Notes under the pieces: model-generated
Database searches by the model: none
Seen by the model: the letters and a program-made list of their open reading frames with translations, nothing else
Told to the model about the DNA's origin: nothing
Shown: piece by piece, positions 22,611-31,775 of the stretch
Layout: each line of letters begins with the position of its first letter
How positions within the stretch are numbered: position 1 is the stretch's first letter
Made by a program: the position numbers and the translations under genes
DNA from: a virus
Strand: one strand, 5' to 3'
Virus record (IMG/VR): IMGVR_UViG_3300023174_005175
Coordinates: 1-43,960 of that record
Length of the DNA stretch: 43,960 nucleotides

Positions 22611-23979
22611 TGCTTAACTCTTTCAAACAATCTTCTAAAATATTATATTTGGTGTATTCCAACAACTTATTTTGATTATGAATTAAATCATCTAGTATAG
22701 AAAAATACCATTTGTGTAACTCTTCCATAGGCATTGAATAAAATTTTAAAATTTCTTTGGTAATCATATTCCAGCGTTCTTGAGGATTTGCCTCTTGATC
22801 GTATGATTCATCTATAAAAGGATGAAATGTCTTAAATCCTAGTTCTTTTAATTTAGTGAGAGCACCAGCATTGTTTACCATAATAAATGGTTGTAAATTC
22901 ATTATAGGTCTAAATGTTTTTTCGGTGATATAAGGTGTTCTGTTTTCTCTAAATTCAGTTTCGGAAATTATATGAACATAACTATCCATGTAAATTTCTT
23001 TTTTATTATTATCAATAGTTCTAAAACTTTCTAAACCTTGACTATTTAAATCAAATGTGTCAATTTGTATAGGCAGTGCTGATTCTATTTCTTTACAAAT
23101 TCTATCCATTTCTTGTTTAGGAAATTTATAAAAATAATCTAAACAATCTTGACAATTACCAAACGAATTTAAAAAAGAAAAATATCCTGCATCAAATAGG
23201 TTATACTTTTGAACAAAATACAATAAAGCATATCTATGACTTCTGTTCAATGTTCGATTCCAACAAAGGAATTTTTTATTTCTAAATTTATTTTCGTCTA
23301 AATCAGTTGTCCTTACATAATCGCTTATATACCCCAAGGATCCTCGTTCAGGATACCCTGCCATAATCAAAGCTACATCTTTAATTGCGCAGATTGCAGA
23401 TTTTTGTTTTAGTTTACCTTTATAATCTAAATTTATATTCCCTGAAATAAAAATAATATTTTCTCTTGGGATCATCTGCATTCTAAATCTAACATCTAAC
23501 GATGCTAAATGACCTTCAAAACATTTGTTATCAATACAAGAAAATACAATTTTAACTTTATTTTTTCTGACTAATGAATATATTTTTGCAGGAATTTGAG
23601 TGAGCATATTATATGTTATTTCTTCTCCAGTATTCCTAACTAATTTCCTGTCAACAAAATTATCATTGCAATAATCTAACTCAACAACATAAAGATAAGT
23701 TGTTTCATTGTCAGACTCATCTACATCTTCGAGTTTAATTAATCCATCATTCTTAAAAAATTCTGTCCAGGTTAAATAAAAATAATCATGTTTTTGAACA
23801 AACTTTACACTGTCATACTGTAATAGTTCATTTATTAGATTTTTTGTAACTTTTTCAATTTCTAACGATTCTGCTCTCTGTACAGCTAAGTCGTTCAAAT
23901 ATTTTAAATTTCCATTCGGCAGAGGAAACGTAATATTTTCTTTTCTAATCCAGTCGGTATAAATTAATTTTATATTCAT
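22600..23979 (-). CDS. Glycosyltransferase-like protein (paralogue A)
   Basis: This is a 459-aa protein. K-K-F-L-C-W-N-R-T-L-N-R-S-H-R (235-249) and the C-terminal block I-T-E-K-T-F-R-P-I (351-359), then L-G-F-K-T-F-H-P-F-I-D-E (380-391), are shared with the 25153 protein and common in marine phage and cyanobacterial sugar clusters. The T-E-K-x-F-x-P-I motif recalls the nucleotide-sugar-binding end of GT10-type fucosyltransferases, but the match is weak. I call it glycosyltransferase-like without naming a donor. Confidence 0.6.
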   Translation of the reverse strand: MNIKLIYTDWIRKENITFPLPNGNLKYLNDLAVQRAESLEIEKVTKNLINELLQYDSVKFVQKHDYFYLTWTEFFKNDGLIKLEDVDESDNETTYLYVVELDYCNDNFVDRKLVRNTGEEITYNMLTQIPAKIYSLVRKNKVKIVFSCIDNKCFEGHLASLDVRFRMQMIPRENIIFISGNINLDYKGKLKQKSAICAIKDVALIMAGYPERGSLGYISDYVRTTDLDENKFRNKKFLCWNRTLNRSHRYALLYFVQKYNLFDAGYFSFLNSFGNCQDCLDYFYKFPKQEMDRICKEIESALPIQIDTFDLNSQGLESFRTIDNNKKEIYMDSYVHIISETEFRENRTPYITEKTFRPIMNLQPFIMVNNAGALTKLKELGFKTFHPFIDESYDQEANPQERWNMITKEILKFYSMPMEELHKWYFSILDDLIHNQNKLLEYTKYNILEDCLKELSNGN

Positions 23980-23980
23980 G

Positions 23981-24610
23981 TTAAAATGCTATCCATTTTC
24001 CCGATCCGTAATGAGGGTATTTTGATTTATAAGTATAATGAATTACATCATTGGGTATTTCTCTTTTGAAATTCCATGTTGCCTCGGTAGGAGTATAAGT
24101 TGAGATGCCATTGTCTTCTACAATAAATTGTAGAGGCAAATTAAAATTTCTAGCATACTTATGAGCTTCGTAAAACGCACCTGTTTCAAAACTCATATCT
24201 CCAATAAAGCACCAAACTTTATTGAGCTTATTATCTTTTTTCAATGACAGGGCCACTCCAAGAGCGATGGAAATTGTAGATGATACAATAGCAGAACTAT
24301 AGAATTTTTCCTCCATATTACATAAAGTAATAGATTTTCCTTTTAGTATTTCTTCTTCAATCCAAACTGGATTGATTGGTTTCAATAAGGCATGATAGTG
24401 ACTTCGCCAAGTTGAAAATACCCAATCATCTTTAGAAATTCTTTGAAAAATTTCTATTAAAGATTCTTCGTTACCATCTGAAAGATGTATAGGACCGCGG
24501 ATCTTTGCCGATTCCCAGTGATTGACAATTTTATTTTCAAAATCTTTTAAATCTTGTACTGTGTATAACTTGTCTCTGACAATTGGATATTGTTCTAAGT
24601 TGGTAATCAT
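23981..24610 (-). CDS. TPP-dependent enzyme, E1-alpha-like subunit
   Basis: The 209-aa protein has the TPP/Mg motif G137-D138-M then, 26 residues later, D166-N167 (family G-D-G-x26-N-N). D138 and N167 as metal ligands are kept; the third Gly and the first Asn are changed. S-T-W-R-S-H-Y-H-A-L (66-75) matches the R-S-H-G-H-x-L segment of E1-alpha. Normal E1-alpha has about 320-360 aa, so this is a compact version. The partner is probably the 15891 protein. The start overlaps the RmlC stop (ATGA). Confidence 0.82.
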   Translation of the reverse strand: MITNLEQYPIVRDKLYTVQDLKDFENKIVNHWESAKIRGPIHLSDGNEESLIEIFQRISKDDWVFSTWRSHYHALLKPINPVWIEEEILKGKSITLCNMEEKFYSSAIVSSTISIALGVALSLKKDNKLNKVWCFIGDMSFETGAFYEAHKYARNFNLPLQFIVEDNGISTYTPTEATWNFKREIPNDVIHYTYKSKYPHYGSGKWIAF

Positions 24611-25152
24611 CTATCTCTCTTTTGTAATATAGGAGTATCTGTAGGCCATTCAATATTAAATCTTGGATCATTCCATTTGATCACACCTTGAGCAGCCTCA
24701 TCTACATAATCTCCAGTATAGAATAAATTATAATGAAAAATACAATCAGTAAGAGCAAAATGACCATTAGCAAAGCCAGGAGGAATCAATACTTGATCTC
24801 TAGTTCTTTCGCTGATTATATATGATTCCCACTTTCCAAACGTTGGAGAATCTTCTCTTGCATCTAGCACAACCAGATATATTTCTCCAACTAATGCTTG
24901 AACTAGTTTCCAGGTTTTATTATCGTAATGAAGTCCACGTAGCACTCCTTTGAAACTTTTGGAGAATCTTCCATGTACATGACTATCTTTATCTACAAAG
25001 CTAATGACTGGATGTTTTTGACTATGAAAAGTAGTAAAAATTTCACCTCTGTATTCTCTATACACACTCGGAGTGAACACAGGAATTTCCTTATCAAATG
25101 TTTTAAGATAAGATATGTCAACTAAATCCCATTGTAAGTTCTTGTAATTCAT
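24607..25152 (-). CDS. dTDP-4-dehydrorhamnose 3,5-epimerase family protein (RmlC-like cupin)
   Basis: The 181-aa protein matches RmlC through most of its length: F-K-G-V-L-R-G-L-H-Y-D (H75 as the catalytic base), V-G-E-I-Y-L-V-V-L-D, I-P-P-G-F-A-N-G-H, Y145 near the active-site Tyr position, and a C-terminal I-K-W-N-D-P. It epimerises a 4-keto-6-deoxy nucleotide sugar. RmlA, B and D are not in the window, so the sugar may come from the host pool or from other phage genes. It stands in a tight row between the 25153 gene and the TPP alpha-like gene. Confidence 0.88.
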   Translation of the reverse strand: MNYKNLQWDLVDISYLKTFDKEIPVFTPSVYREYRGEIFTTFHSQKHPVISFVDKDSHVHGRFSKSFKGVLRGLHYDNKTWKLVQALVGEIYLVVLDAREDSPTFGKWESYIISERTRDQVLIPPGFANGHFALTDCIFHYNLFYTGDYVDEAAQGVIKWNDPRFNIEWPTDTPILQKRDR

Positions 25153-26568
25153 TTAGGGTTTCACTTTGCTATATAAATGATTTATAAATTCCAAGGACAA
25201 AGGCTCAGATTTATATTTTTCTAATAAAAGATTTCTGTTGTATATTAAAATCTCTTCCATTTGCCAGTACCAATTATGTAACTCTTCTCTACTCATTCGA
25301 CATAATCGGTGAACTTCTTCGAATATCATATTCATACGTCTAGTATAGTCATTTTCTAAATCGTAGGTTTCATCAATAAATGGATGAAAAGTTTTGAATC
25401 CTAATTTTTTAAGCTCTTCTAATGCACCCGGAAACGCTATAAAAAAGAATGGTTGTAAATTAGCAATAGGTTTGAATACTTTTTCTGTTATAGACTTATA
25501 TGGAAGATGTACATAAGTTTCCGATGCTATGTAAAAGTAAGAATTAATATAAGGACTAGCAGTACCGTTTGCTTCCCAACCTACTTCGCTGTCAAAATTT
25601 TTGTGCGGCTCGTCTTTTAACGTATGTGGTATTTGATTTCTTAGCGTGTTTACGTTATCCATATTAAGAGAAAATACTTGTGTAGCCTCGTGAATACCAG
25701 TATCAAACGGTGTATGATCGAGCAATGACCAATCTCCTTTTTCTAATAAATTTTCAGAGGCCATCTTAAACAACAGAGCAAGTCTATGTGGTCTTCCTCT
25801 ATGAATAGGAAATAGGAAATAATTTTCTCTTATTTTATGTTTAGAGGACTTGAACTGAAGAGTATCCACCCGTGCCTGAGGATTACTATCAAAAAAGTGA
25901 CTGATATTAGTCATTAAGTAGGGTAAATTTCTAACTTCTAATTTTCTTTGTTCTTCTGGGAACCAAGACTCGTATACTTCTCGGGCGTTGAAGCTATTAA
26001 TTGATAACACAACAGATTCTTTAGGAATACCGCTTAATTCTAAATTTCTATGTAAATCTCGATATTCCCCATTAGTAATAAAATTTTCGTTTGCCCAATC
26101 TAAAAATACGCAGGCTTTTCTAGTTCGAAGGTCGGATAATACTTCTTCGGAAATATGTTTCCAAAAGAACTCTCCGTTTTGTTTGAGTCCTACATTGTCA
26201 AACCCAGTGAACCTGGCAAAATGTAATGTAACTTTAATAGGATAGATATATTTTCCATAAGTCTGTTTACCAAAAAATACAGAATTTTCTTCGATCTGAA
26301 CCATATGTTTAAAACAATGCTGTTTTAAATACGTATAGTTTTGACTAAGACTATTAGGCATCAATCCTAAATGAAACCCAAACATACTAAAAAAAGGATT
26401 ATTAACATTGAATTCTTCGCATCTACTTTCAAAAAAAGTATCGCATTGTAATCTATTTGAGTAATGTGTATTGATATAATTTATAATACCCTGTTCTATT
26501 GGTGTAGCATTAGGTAATATAAAATTTGGGAAAACATAATCGTAAAAGAATGGTAATTTTACTGGCAT
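25153..26568 (-). CDS. Glycosyltransferase-like protein (paralogue B)
   Basis: The 471-aa protein is a paralogue of the 22600 protein. It has F-P-I-H-R-G-R-P-H-R in the middle, and I-T-E-K-V-F-K-P-I-A-N-L-Q-P-F then L-G-F-K-T-F-H-P-F-I-D-E-T-Y-D in the C-terminal third. The N-terminal halves differ strongly. The pair flanks the RmlC and TPP alpha-like genes, which suggests an old segmental duplication. A transferase acting on the product sugar is the likely role. Confidence 0.6.
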   Translation of the reverse strand: MPVKLPFFYDYVFPNFILPNATPIEQGIINYINTHYSNRLQCDTFFESRCEEFNVNNPFFSMFGFHLGLMPNSLSQNYTYLKQHCFKHMVQIEENSVFFGKQTYGKYIYPIKVTLHFARFTGFDNVGLKQNGEFFWKHISEEVLSDLRTRKACVFLDWANENFITNGEYRDLHRNLELSGIPKESVVLSINSFNAREVYESWFPEEQRKLEVRNLPYLMTNISHFFDSNPQARVDTLQFKSSKHKIRENYFLFPIHRGRPHRLALLFKMASENLLEKGDWSLLDHTPFDTGIHEATQVFSLNMDNVNTLRNQIPHTLKDEPHKNFDSEVGWEANGTASPYINSYFYIASETYVHLPYKSITEKVFKPIANLQPFFFIAFPGALEELKKLGFKTFHPFIDETYDLENDYTRRMNMIFEEVHRLCRMSREELHNWYWQMEEILIYNRNLLLEKYKSEPLSLEFINHLYSKVKP

Positions 26569-26578
26569 ACTTTTCTCG

Positions 26579-27322
26579 TTATCTCACTGTAAAAAAGTTA
26601 TATAATTCTTCTGCATAAAGCCGGTGAGGCTCCTCTCCGTGATGATACCATACTGCTTTTTCGTTTATATATCCCTGTTGCTTAAATTTTGTATAAAACG
26701 CTAAATTATTATTATTGAAATTATAATAATGTTTTTTATCTATTAGATCTAAATAAAAATTAAGATGTTCGTCTTGACTAAACAAATGTGTAGAATTACA
26801 CATTAAATAATCGACACTTAAAGATTTAAAAAAATACTGAAGTTGAAGTACGTTGTTAGCACTTAATATCTCAAAATATAAAGGGCTATCAGCCATAAAT
26901 GTATGACAGCTTTTTAAAATAGATTTTTCCCAGTCATTTAACCCTTTCCAAGCAATATTAACTTTTAAGTAATTTCTTGCTGAAATAGAATAAAAATCTG
27001 CGCCAGGATGTCTTATTTCATCGTACTGAACATGATCCATAGGAATAGGAAAATCTATTCTAGTAGGCTCAGTCCATGAAACTAAAACTTTAACATCCAT
27101 TTCATTTTCATTATAATTTTTAGAAAACCATTCTAACACTGTTCTAGAAATACAATGATTGTTAGATCCTCCAATGGCAGCATTAATAGGTGTATAACCT
27201 ATCTTTTCAGCAAATTGATTTCCAAATGATTTTGATCTATTATAACGACTATCTAATGTGCCATCTATTTCGCTGCCAGCAGCGTGGCTACATCCGGAAA
27301 TCAATAAAATCTTATCTTTCAT
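26579..27322 (-). CDS. SGNH/GDSL-like protein (paralogue F)
   Basis: The 247-aa protein opens M-K-D-K-I-L-L-I-S-G-C-S-H-A-A-G with S12 in the nucleophile position, then A-A-I-G-G-S-N-N-H, S-W-T-E-P-T-R and Y-H-H-G-E-E-P-H-R. Its block I has His after Ser rather than Phe-Thr as in copies A, B and E. It is the only SGNH gene in the front half of the cluster, right after the B12 radical SAM gene with an 11-base overlap. Related proteins occur in cyanophages, function unproven. Confidence 0.63.
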   Translation of the reverse strand: MKDKILLISGCSHAAGSEIDGTLDSRYNRSKSFGNQFAEKIGYTPINAAIGGSNNHCISRTVLEWFSKNYNENEMDVKVLVSWTEPTRIDFPIPMDHVQYDEIRHPGADFYSISARNYLKVNIAWKGLNDWEKSILKSCHTFMADSPLYFEILSANNVLQLQYFFKSLSVDYLMCNSTHLFSQDEHLNFYLDLIDKKHYYNFNNNNLAFYTKFKQQGYINEKAVWYHHGEEPHRLYAEELYNFFTVR

Positions 27323-29534
27323 AACGCTTAATTGAAGTTAACGGAATAGTATATACTTCTTCCGGCTGACCAGACATTGAACTTTGATTAGGAACATCAA
27401 TGGCAAAATCTGAATGATTACTCCAGTCTCCTGATCCATTAAATTTATACTCAAAACTGAAATCTGTCTTGGCATTTAATTCAATCTCTTCATTTAACAA
27501 TTTAGCAAAATCATCTCCCGATCTACCTTCATCCAAACTCCAAGTGGGTTTGGCTAATTTCCTTGCCCTACGTGCCGTATTACTTTGAAGCCTACTAAAA
27601 TCAATAGCTAAAAATGGACCCATCCGGACTTGCTCATTATGTTTGTACTTATCGTCAGGGTTTGGTAGTTGAATAAATTTAATATCGAAGTCGGCAGTCC
27701 ATTGCCCTTCACGATTAATACTAAAATTAAAGATTGCTGTTAAGCCGTGAGGCCCATAAGTTGATCCAAATTCTCTTTCATCAATTTCAGGATTGAAAAG
27801 AATAGTAGCATCATATCCACCTCGACATCTCCACAACATTCTAAAGAAAACCCACATTTCATTGACCATTGTATCAGCATATGGATTAATTCCAGGTTTA
27901 ATTATATCATAATCAAATTTTTCATAATCAATTTGCCTAATATCATTTTTATTGTGTAAATTAATTTTATAGTGTTCTTTGGCTAGATTATATCTTATAG
28001 GATAGCTAAATGAATTTTGCGATGTGCCCTGTATAAGATCTAAAAAAATATGAAAAGATTTCACACGAATCATTACATGAGTTCCTCCCATGTCCAGGTC
28101 TTTGGTGATCCAATGGGTTAGATATTTTTGAAAACTTAAATTGAATCGATGCGGATTCTGTCCGGTTATTGTTTCCGGCCCTTGAGCAAAGCCAACACCA
28201 GCACCAATGTTATTGATATTATTATCTTTCATCCTCCAAAGGAATGAAATAGTATCAGCGAAATCTTGAAACTTCTCAGTAGGAAATCCTATGATCCAGT
28301 TTGTGGCGGCCCAAATACCTACTTTTTTACAGTCAATGAAATTCTGTTCCATTTCCTGAATAGTAACACCCTTGTGCATATCGTCTAGTACGTGCTGACT
28401 TCCTGACTCAACTCCGAAGTTAAACATGATACAACCGCCATCTGCAAGATCCTTAAGATATTCATAGGTCATTCTACCGTCACAACGAGCATAGCCTGTC
28501 CACTTTACTTTTAAATTCTTAGCCTTTAACGCTAAAGCAAAGGCACGCAACTCTTTAAGGTTACCATTTACAAGACTGTCAATGAACCAAATAACATCTG
28601 TGCCTTTGTTATAATAAAGCCATTCAACCTCTGTAACAAGATCCACAGCCTGACGTTGCCTATATTTCCAAAAATGTGTTTCTTCACAGAAACTACATTT
28701 AGCGGTACATCCACGACTGATTTCACTGTTGACACCGTTAGGCAAATCATACATACTAAAGTCGATACTTTCGTAATCGGGCATAGGCAGTCCATTAAGA
28801 TTTAATCTTTCGTCTTCGGGCTGTTTTAATATACGAGGATATTCGACCTGTTTCTTTTCTTCAACTTCATCTAATAAAACTAATAGATTATACTCTCCTT
28901 CCCCGACAACAATGTAATCATATTCTGGAATAGCTTCAAACCAGCTCTTGTGAGCATTTGGTCCTCCTACGGCAATTTTAATATGAGGGGCTAGTTGTTT
29001 GATACGTCTAACCATCCATTTGGTAGGTTCTTCACTAATATAGTATATGCTAAATCCTACTACGTCCGGTTTAAGGGCAAGAATCTTATCAACGTGTTCA
29101 TTTAACAACGGTTCTAATAAAGGGTGGACATCTCTATGATAAGTTTCACCTAACCAACGCCAACTGGCACTTGGATCCCATAGTCGAAAAGGTATTTTAT
29201 TGTTAGGGCGCCAGTCATCTCTATATTGCCTATAGGCTAAAACATTAATGTCAAAAATGTGTGTCTCGTATCCAGCGCTCTTTGCCACCCCACTAAGTCT
29301 AGCCAAACTGAACGGTGGCATATACGGGCTCCATTCAGGGCACAATACCAGCACAAGTTTTGTATTTCTTGTTTTATAGTCGATATAAATCGGAGTAAGA
29401 TTTTTCTGCTCGGTGGGTTTAGCATATGGAGCGATAGCCTCCATCATACTTAAATGCCTCTGATTAGAAATGTCTTCGTCTGGTCTATCCTTGGGCTTAG
29501 AATCAGAAGCTAGGTGTCTTAATGTAAAATCCAT
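27312..29534 (-). CDS. B12-binding-type radical SAM protein
   Basis: The 740-aa protein has an N-terminal cobalamin-binding-like Rossmann domain (about 58-230: D-V-V-G-F-S-I-Y, V-G-G-P-N-A-H, V-V-G-E-G-E). The radical SAM core follows, with R-G-C-T-A-K-C-S-F-C-E (C276, C280, C283) and N-F-G-V-E-S-G-S. The D-x-H-x-x-G of many B12 proteins is not seen, so B12 is bound base-off or not at all. A C-terminal ~250 aa extension is of unknown function. Enzymes of this class do methylations and rearrangements on unactivated carbons. It leads into an SGNH gene with overlap. Confidence 0.85.
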   Translation of the reverse strand: MDFTLRHLASDSKPKDRPDEDISNQRHLSMMEAIAPYAKPTEQKNLTPIYIDYKTRNTKLVLVLCPEWSPYMPPFSLARLSGVAKSAGYETHIFDINVLAYRQYRDDWRPNNKIPFRLWDPSASWRWLGETYHRDVHPLLEPLLNEHVDKILALKPDVVGFSIYYISEEPTKWMVRRIKQLAPHIKIAVGGPNAHKSWFEAIPEYDYIVVGEGEYNLLVLLDEVEEKKQVEYPRILKQPEDERLNLNGLPMPDYESIDFSMYDLPNGVNSEISRGCTAKCSFCEETHFWKYRQRQAVDLVTEVEWLYYNKGTDVIWFIDSLVNGNLKELRAFALALKAKNLKVKWTGYARCDGRMTYEYLKDLADGGCIMFNFGVESGSQHVLDDMHKGVTIQEMEQNFIDCKKVGIWAATNWIIGFPTEKFQDFADTISFLWRMKDNNINNIGAGVGFAQGPETITGQNPHRFNLSFQKYLTHWITKDLDMGGTHVMIRVKSFHIFLDLIQGTSQNSFSYPIRYNLAKEHYKINLHNKNDIRQIDYEKFDYDIIKPGINPYADTMVNEMWVFFRMLWRCRGGYDATILFNPEIDEREFGSTYGPHGLTAIFNFSINREGQWTADFDIKFIQLPNPDDKYKHNEQVRMGPFLAIDFSRLQSNTARRARKLAKPTWSLDEGRSGDDFAKLLNEEIELNAKTDFSFEYKFNGSGDWSNHSDFAIDVPNQSSMSGQPEEVYTIPLTSIKRYER

Positions 29535-29537
29535 AAT

Positions 29538-30512
29538 TTATTTGTTAAATGACGCTCGTTTAGGAATTATAATATCAGTCCCGCAGTGGCAATGTTGTTT
29601 TTTGCATATAATAGACTTTGGTCCTACTCCATCAATTTCGTCTAAAATATTACCAACATAACCTCCTTGACCACAGCTGGCCAAACTTACTGCGCCAGCT
29701 GGATTAATAAAAATAGCATCTCCTACATCACACTGCCAATTCATAAAAAAATTCTGTCTATCGATAATTATCTCATTGCTATTTGTATATGGAGTTTTGT
29801 CTTGATTCTCGTATCTAGAATAACTTACACAAAAATTAGTTTTTTGAGGTTTAGGAATAGTAAATTTTATGTCTACTGTATTTGTTTCTAAAAACTTGGT
29901 CATGGTTGGATCTTTATATTCCCAAGGTTTAGCATTGGTGGTCATTTCATCAAACAACGGTGTCCATTCAATAAAATAATTGGGCAATTTTTCTTTGAGC
30001 TCGTTACCAAAGTCTACAACTTCCCAAAATTTTTCTTCATGCATTAGCATCTTGCAGGAAAGATAATTCACTTTATCGCAAAGGAATTCAGCGTTGGCTT
30101 TGTAGATTTTCTTATTGGCAAATTCAATATGAAAACTGGCTACAACATCATCAAAGAGATGATGATGTTCTTTCCACCACTTCAAGGGTCTACTAAGATT
30201 TGTATTGACCGCTATGGTACATTCCGGTATTTCTTTTCTCAGGTATTCACAAATAGGAATAAGATTTTTCCATACGGTAGGTTCTCCGCCGCTAAAGAAA
30301 AACTTAAAGTTTTTATATCCTGAATTTTTGTATTTGGAAATAACAATGTCAAGGTTCTGTAGGTAAATTCCTAAGTTACCATTATTTTTTTCTGTACCAC
30401 TCCAATTGCCCGGATTACAATAACTACATTTAAAATTGCAATAGTTGTTTACTTGCCAAGTGACAGCAAGATATTTAGGTTCTGCTAAAATTTCAATTAA
30501 CTTCTTGCCCAT
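29538..30512 (-). CDS. Radical SAM protein (short, C-terminal Cys-rich segment)
   Basis: The 324-aa protein has C-N-F-K-C-S-Y-C (C25, C29, C32) close to the N-terminus and F-F-S-G-G-E-P-T-V-W as the SAM-binding segment. The C-terminal part has C-D-V-G-D-A-I-F...S-C-G-Q-G...C-K-K-Q-H-C-H-C, a SPASM-like set that may bind an extra cluster. It overlaps the 30497 gene by 16 bases and is followed by the B12 radical SAM gene after three bases. Substrate unknown. Confidence 0.84.
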   Translation of the reverse strand: MGKKLIEILAEPKYLAVTWQVNNYCNFKCSYCNPGNWSGTEKNNGNLGIYLQNLDIVISKYKNSGYKNFKFFFSGGEPTVWKNLIPICEYLRKEIPECTIAVNTNLSRPLKWWKEHHHLFDDVVASFHIEFANKKIYKANAEFLCDKVNYLSCKMLMHEEKFWEVVDFGNELKEKLPNYFIEWTPLFDEMTTNAKPWEYKDPTMTKFLETNTVDIKFTIPKPQKTNFCVSYSRYENQDKTPYTNSNEIIIDRQNFFMNWQCDVGDAIFINPAGAVSLASCGQGGYVGNILDEIDGVGPKSIICKKQHCHCGTDIIIPKRASFNK

Positions 30513-31774
30513 TCGTATACCTCTTTTAATTCCGGGACAACATCTAATAATTTTTCTTTTCTATGTTCATCCATTTCATCGTTTGCTTTTATAAATTCAA
30601 GTATTCCTTCTTTATTAGGAGAACCACTGTTTAAATTATAAACAACCATTTTAAAAGCATTAACTAAATCTTTATTAAAAGAATATTTTTCAATAGACTT
30701 GTTATATCTTAAAGTTAACTTTTCTTTAATATGGGCAGGAAGAATCATTATGTTTGCATACCACGGATATGTGAGCAAATTAAATCTAGCATTGGAATAC
30801 CATCTAGGATTATTAAAATCAAGAAGTTCATCAGCAACCAAACTATCAAAAAAATCCGGAAATCTATGAACATTCCAAATACTAATAGTAGGAGTAATTT
30901 GAAAATTAGCGTGTGGTACTTCTTCTTTTAATTTTTTAATATTTTTAATAATTTTTTTCCAGTCAGTACCTTTACGAATTATTTCAGCATGGTTTTCTTT
31001 TGCGTCTAAACTGGCCCATATTTTTAAATTAGGAAATTTTTTCCATAACTTAATTAAATCTCTATTTTTATACTTTAACACACTAAAATTAGTAGTATAA
31101 GTCAGTTCGACTTGATCAGTTAATTTATTTTCAATCCAATAGTCTAAGCACTCGTAATGTTCGGGCGTAATGATAACTTCTCCGCCAGCAAAATATACTT
31201 CGGTAACATCTTTAAGGTAAGGTTTGAGTTTGGTCATAAACTTTTGATCTTCGTTGCTGTTAACAACAATAGTTTTCATTCCAAAAAATTTCTCAAGTTG
31301 TTCCATACCCCATTTCTTTTTAACATATTCCTCTGCCCATTGGCTAGAACAGCCAGGGCCGCAACTTCGACATTTCATATTACAAAGATTACTGAATCGA
31401 ATATCCATATAACGCATTTCAAAATTATTAATACTACCGTCATCATTGGTATTATTAATCATGTCGATGTATTCAAACCCACGACGTTTATTATGACTTT
31501 GACGCATGGTCCAGGTTCCTAACAGTTCTAAATCATAACAGCGTTTACATTCATCGCTTGGCTTATCATTGAGCATATTAAGACGAAGTTGTTTAAAACG
31601 GTCGCTATTCATCATCTCAATGATAGATTCATCAGATTTAATTTTACCTACAGGCTTTTCACTATCAGCAACACAACAAGGCATAACATTTCCATTAGGC
31701 CAAGAATGAAAATGTATCCACGGTAATACACAAAAATGTTTGCTTTCTTTTATAAGTGTTTTAACATCTGCCAT
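30497..31774 (-). CDS. Twitch-domain radical SAM protein (paralogue 3)
   Basis: The 425-aa protein has an N-terminal Cys segment, F-C-V-L-P-W-I-H (C15), V-M-P-C-C (C33, C34) and C-K-R-C-Y (C76, C79), which looks like a twitch/SPASM half placed in front of the core. The radical SAM motif is C-N-M-K-C-R-S-C (C131, C135, C138), then Y-F-A-G-G-E as the SAM loop. A long helical C-terminal part follows. It is clearly paralogous to the 31776 protein; both have Q-L-R-L-N-M-x-N-D and M-R-Y-x-D-I-R-F-S-N. Confidence 0.83.
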   Translation of the reverse strand: MADVKTLIKESKHFCVLPWIHFHSWPNGNVMPCCVADSEKPVGKIKSDESIIEMMNSDRFKQLRLNMLNDKPSDECKRCYDLELLGTWTMRQSHNKRRGFEYIDMINNTNDDGSINNFEMRYMDIRFSNLCNMKCRSCGPGCSSQWAEEYVKKKWGMEQLEKFFGMKTIVVNSNEDQKFMTKLKPYLKDVTEVYFAGGEVIITPEHYECLDYWIENKLTDQVELTYTTNFSVLKYKNRDLIKLWKKFPNLKIWASLDAKENHAEIIRKGTDWKKIIKNIKKLKEEVPHANFQITPTISIWNVHRFPDFFDSLVADELLDFNNPRWYSNARFNLLTYPWYANIMILPAHIKEKLTLRYNKSIEKYSFNKDLVNAFKMVVYNLNSGSPNKEGILEFIKANDEMDEHRKEKLLDVVPELKEVYEWARS

Positions 31775-31775
31775 G

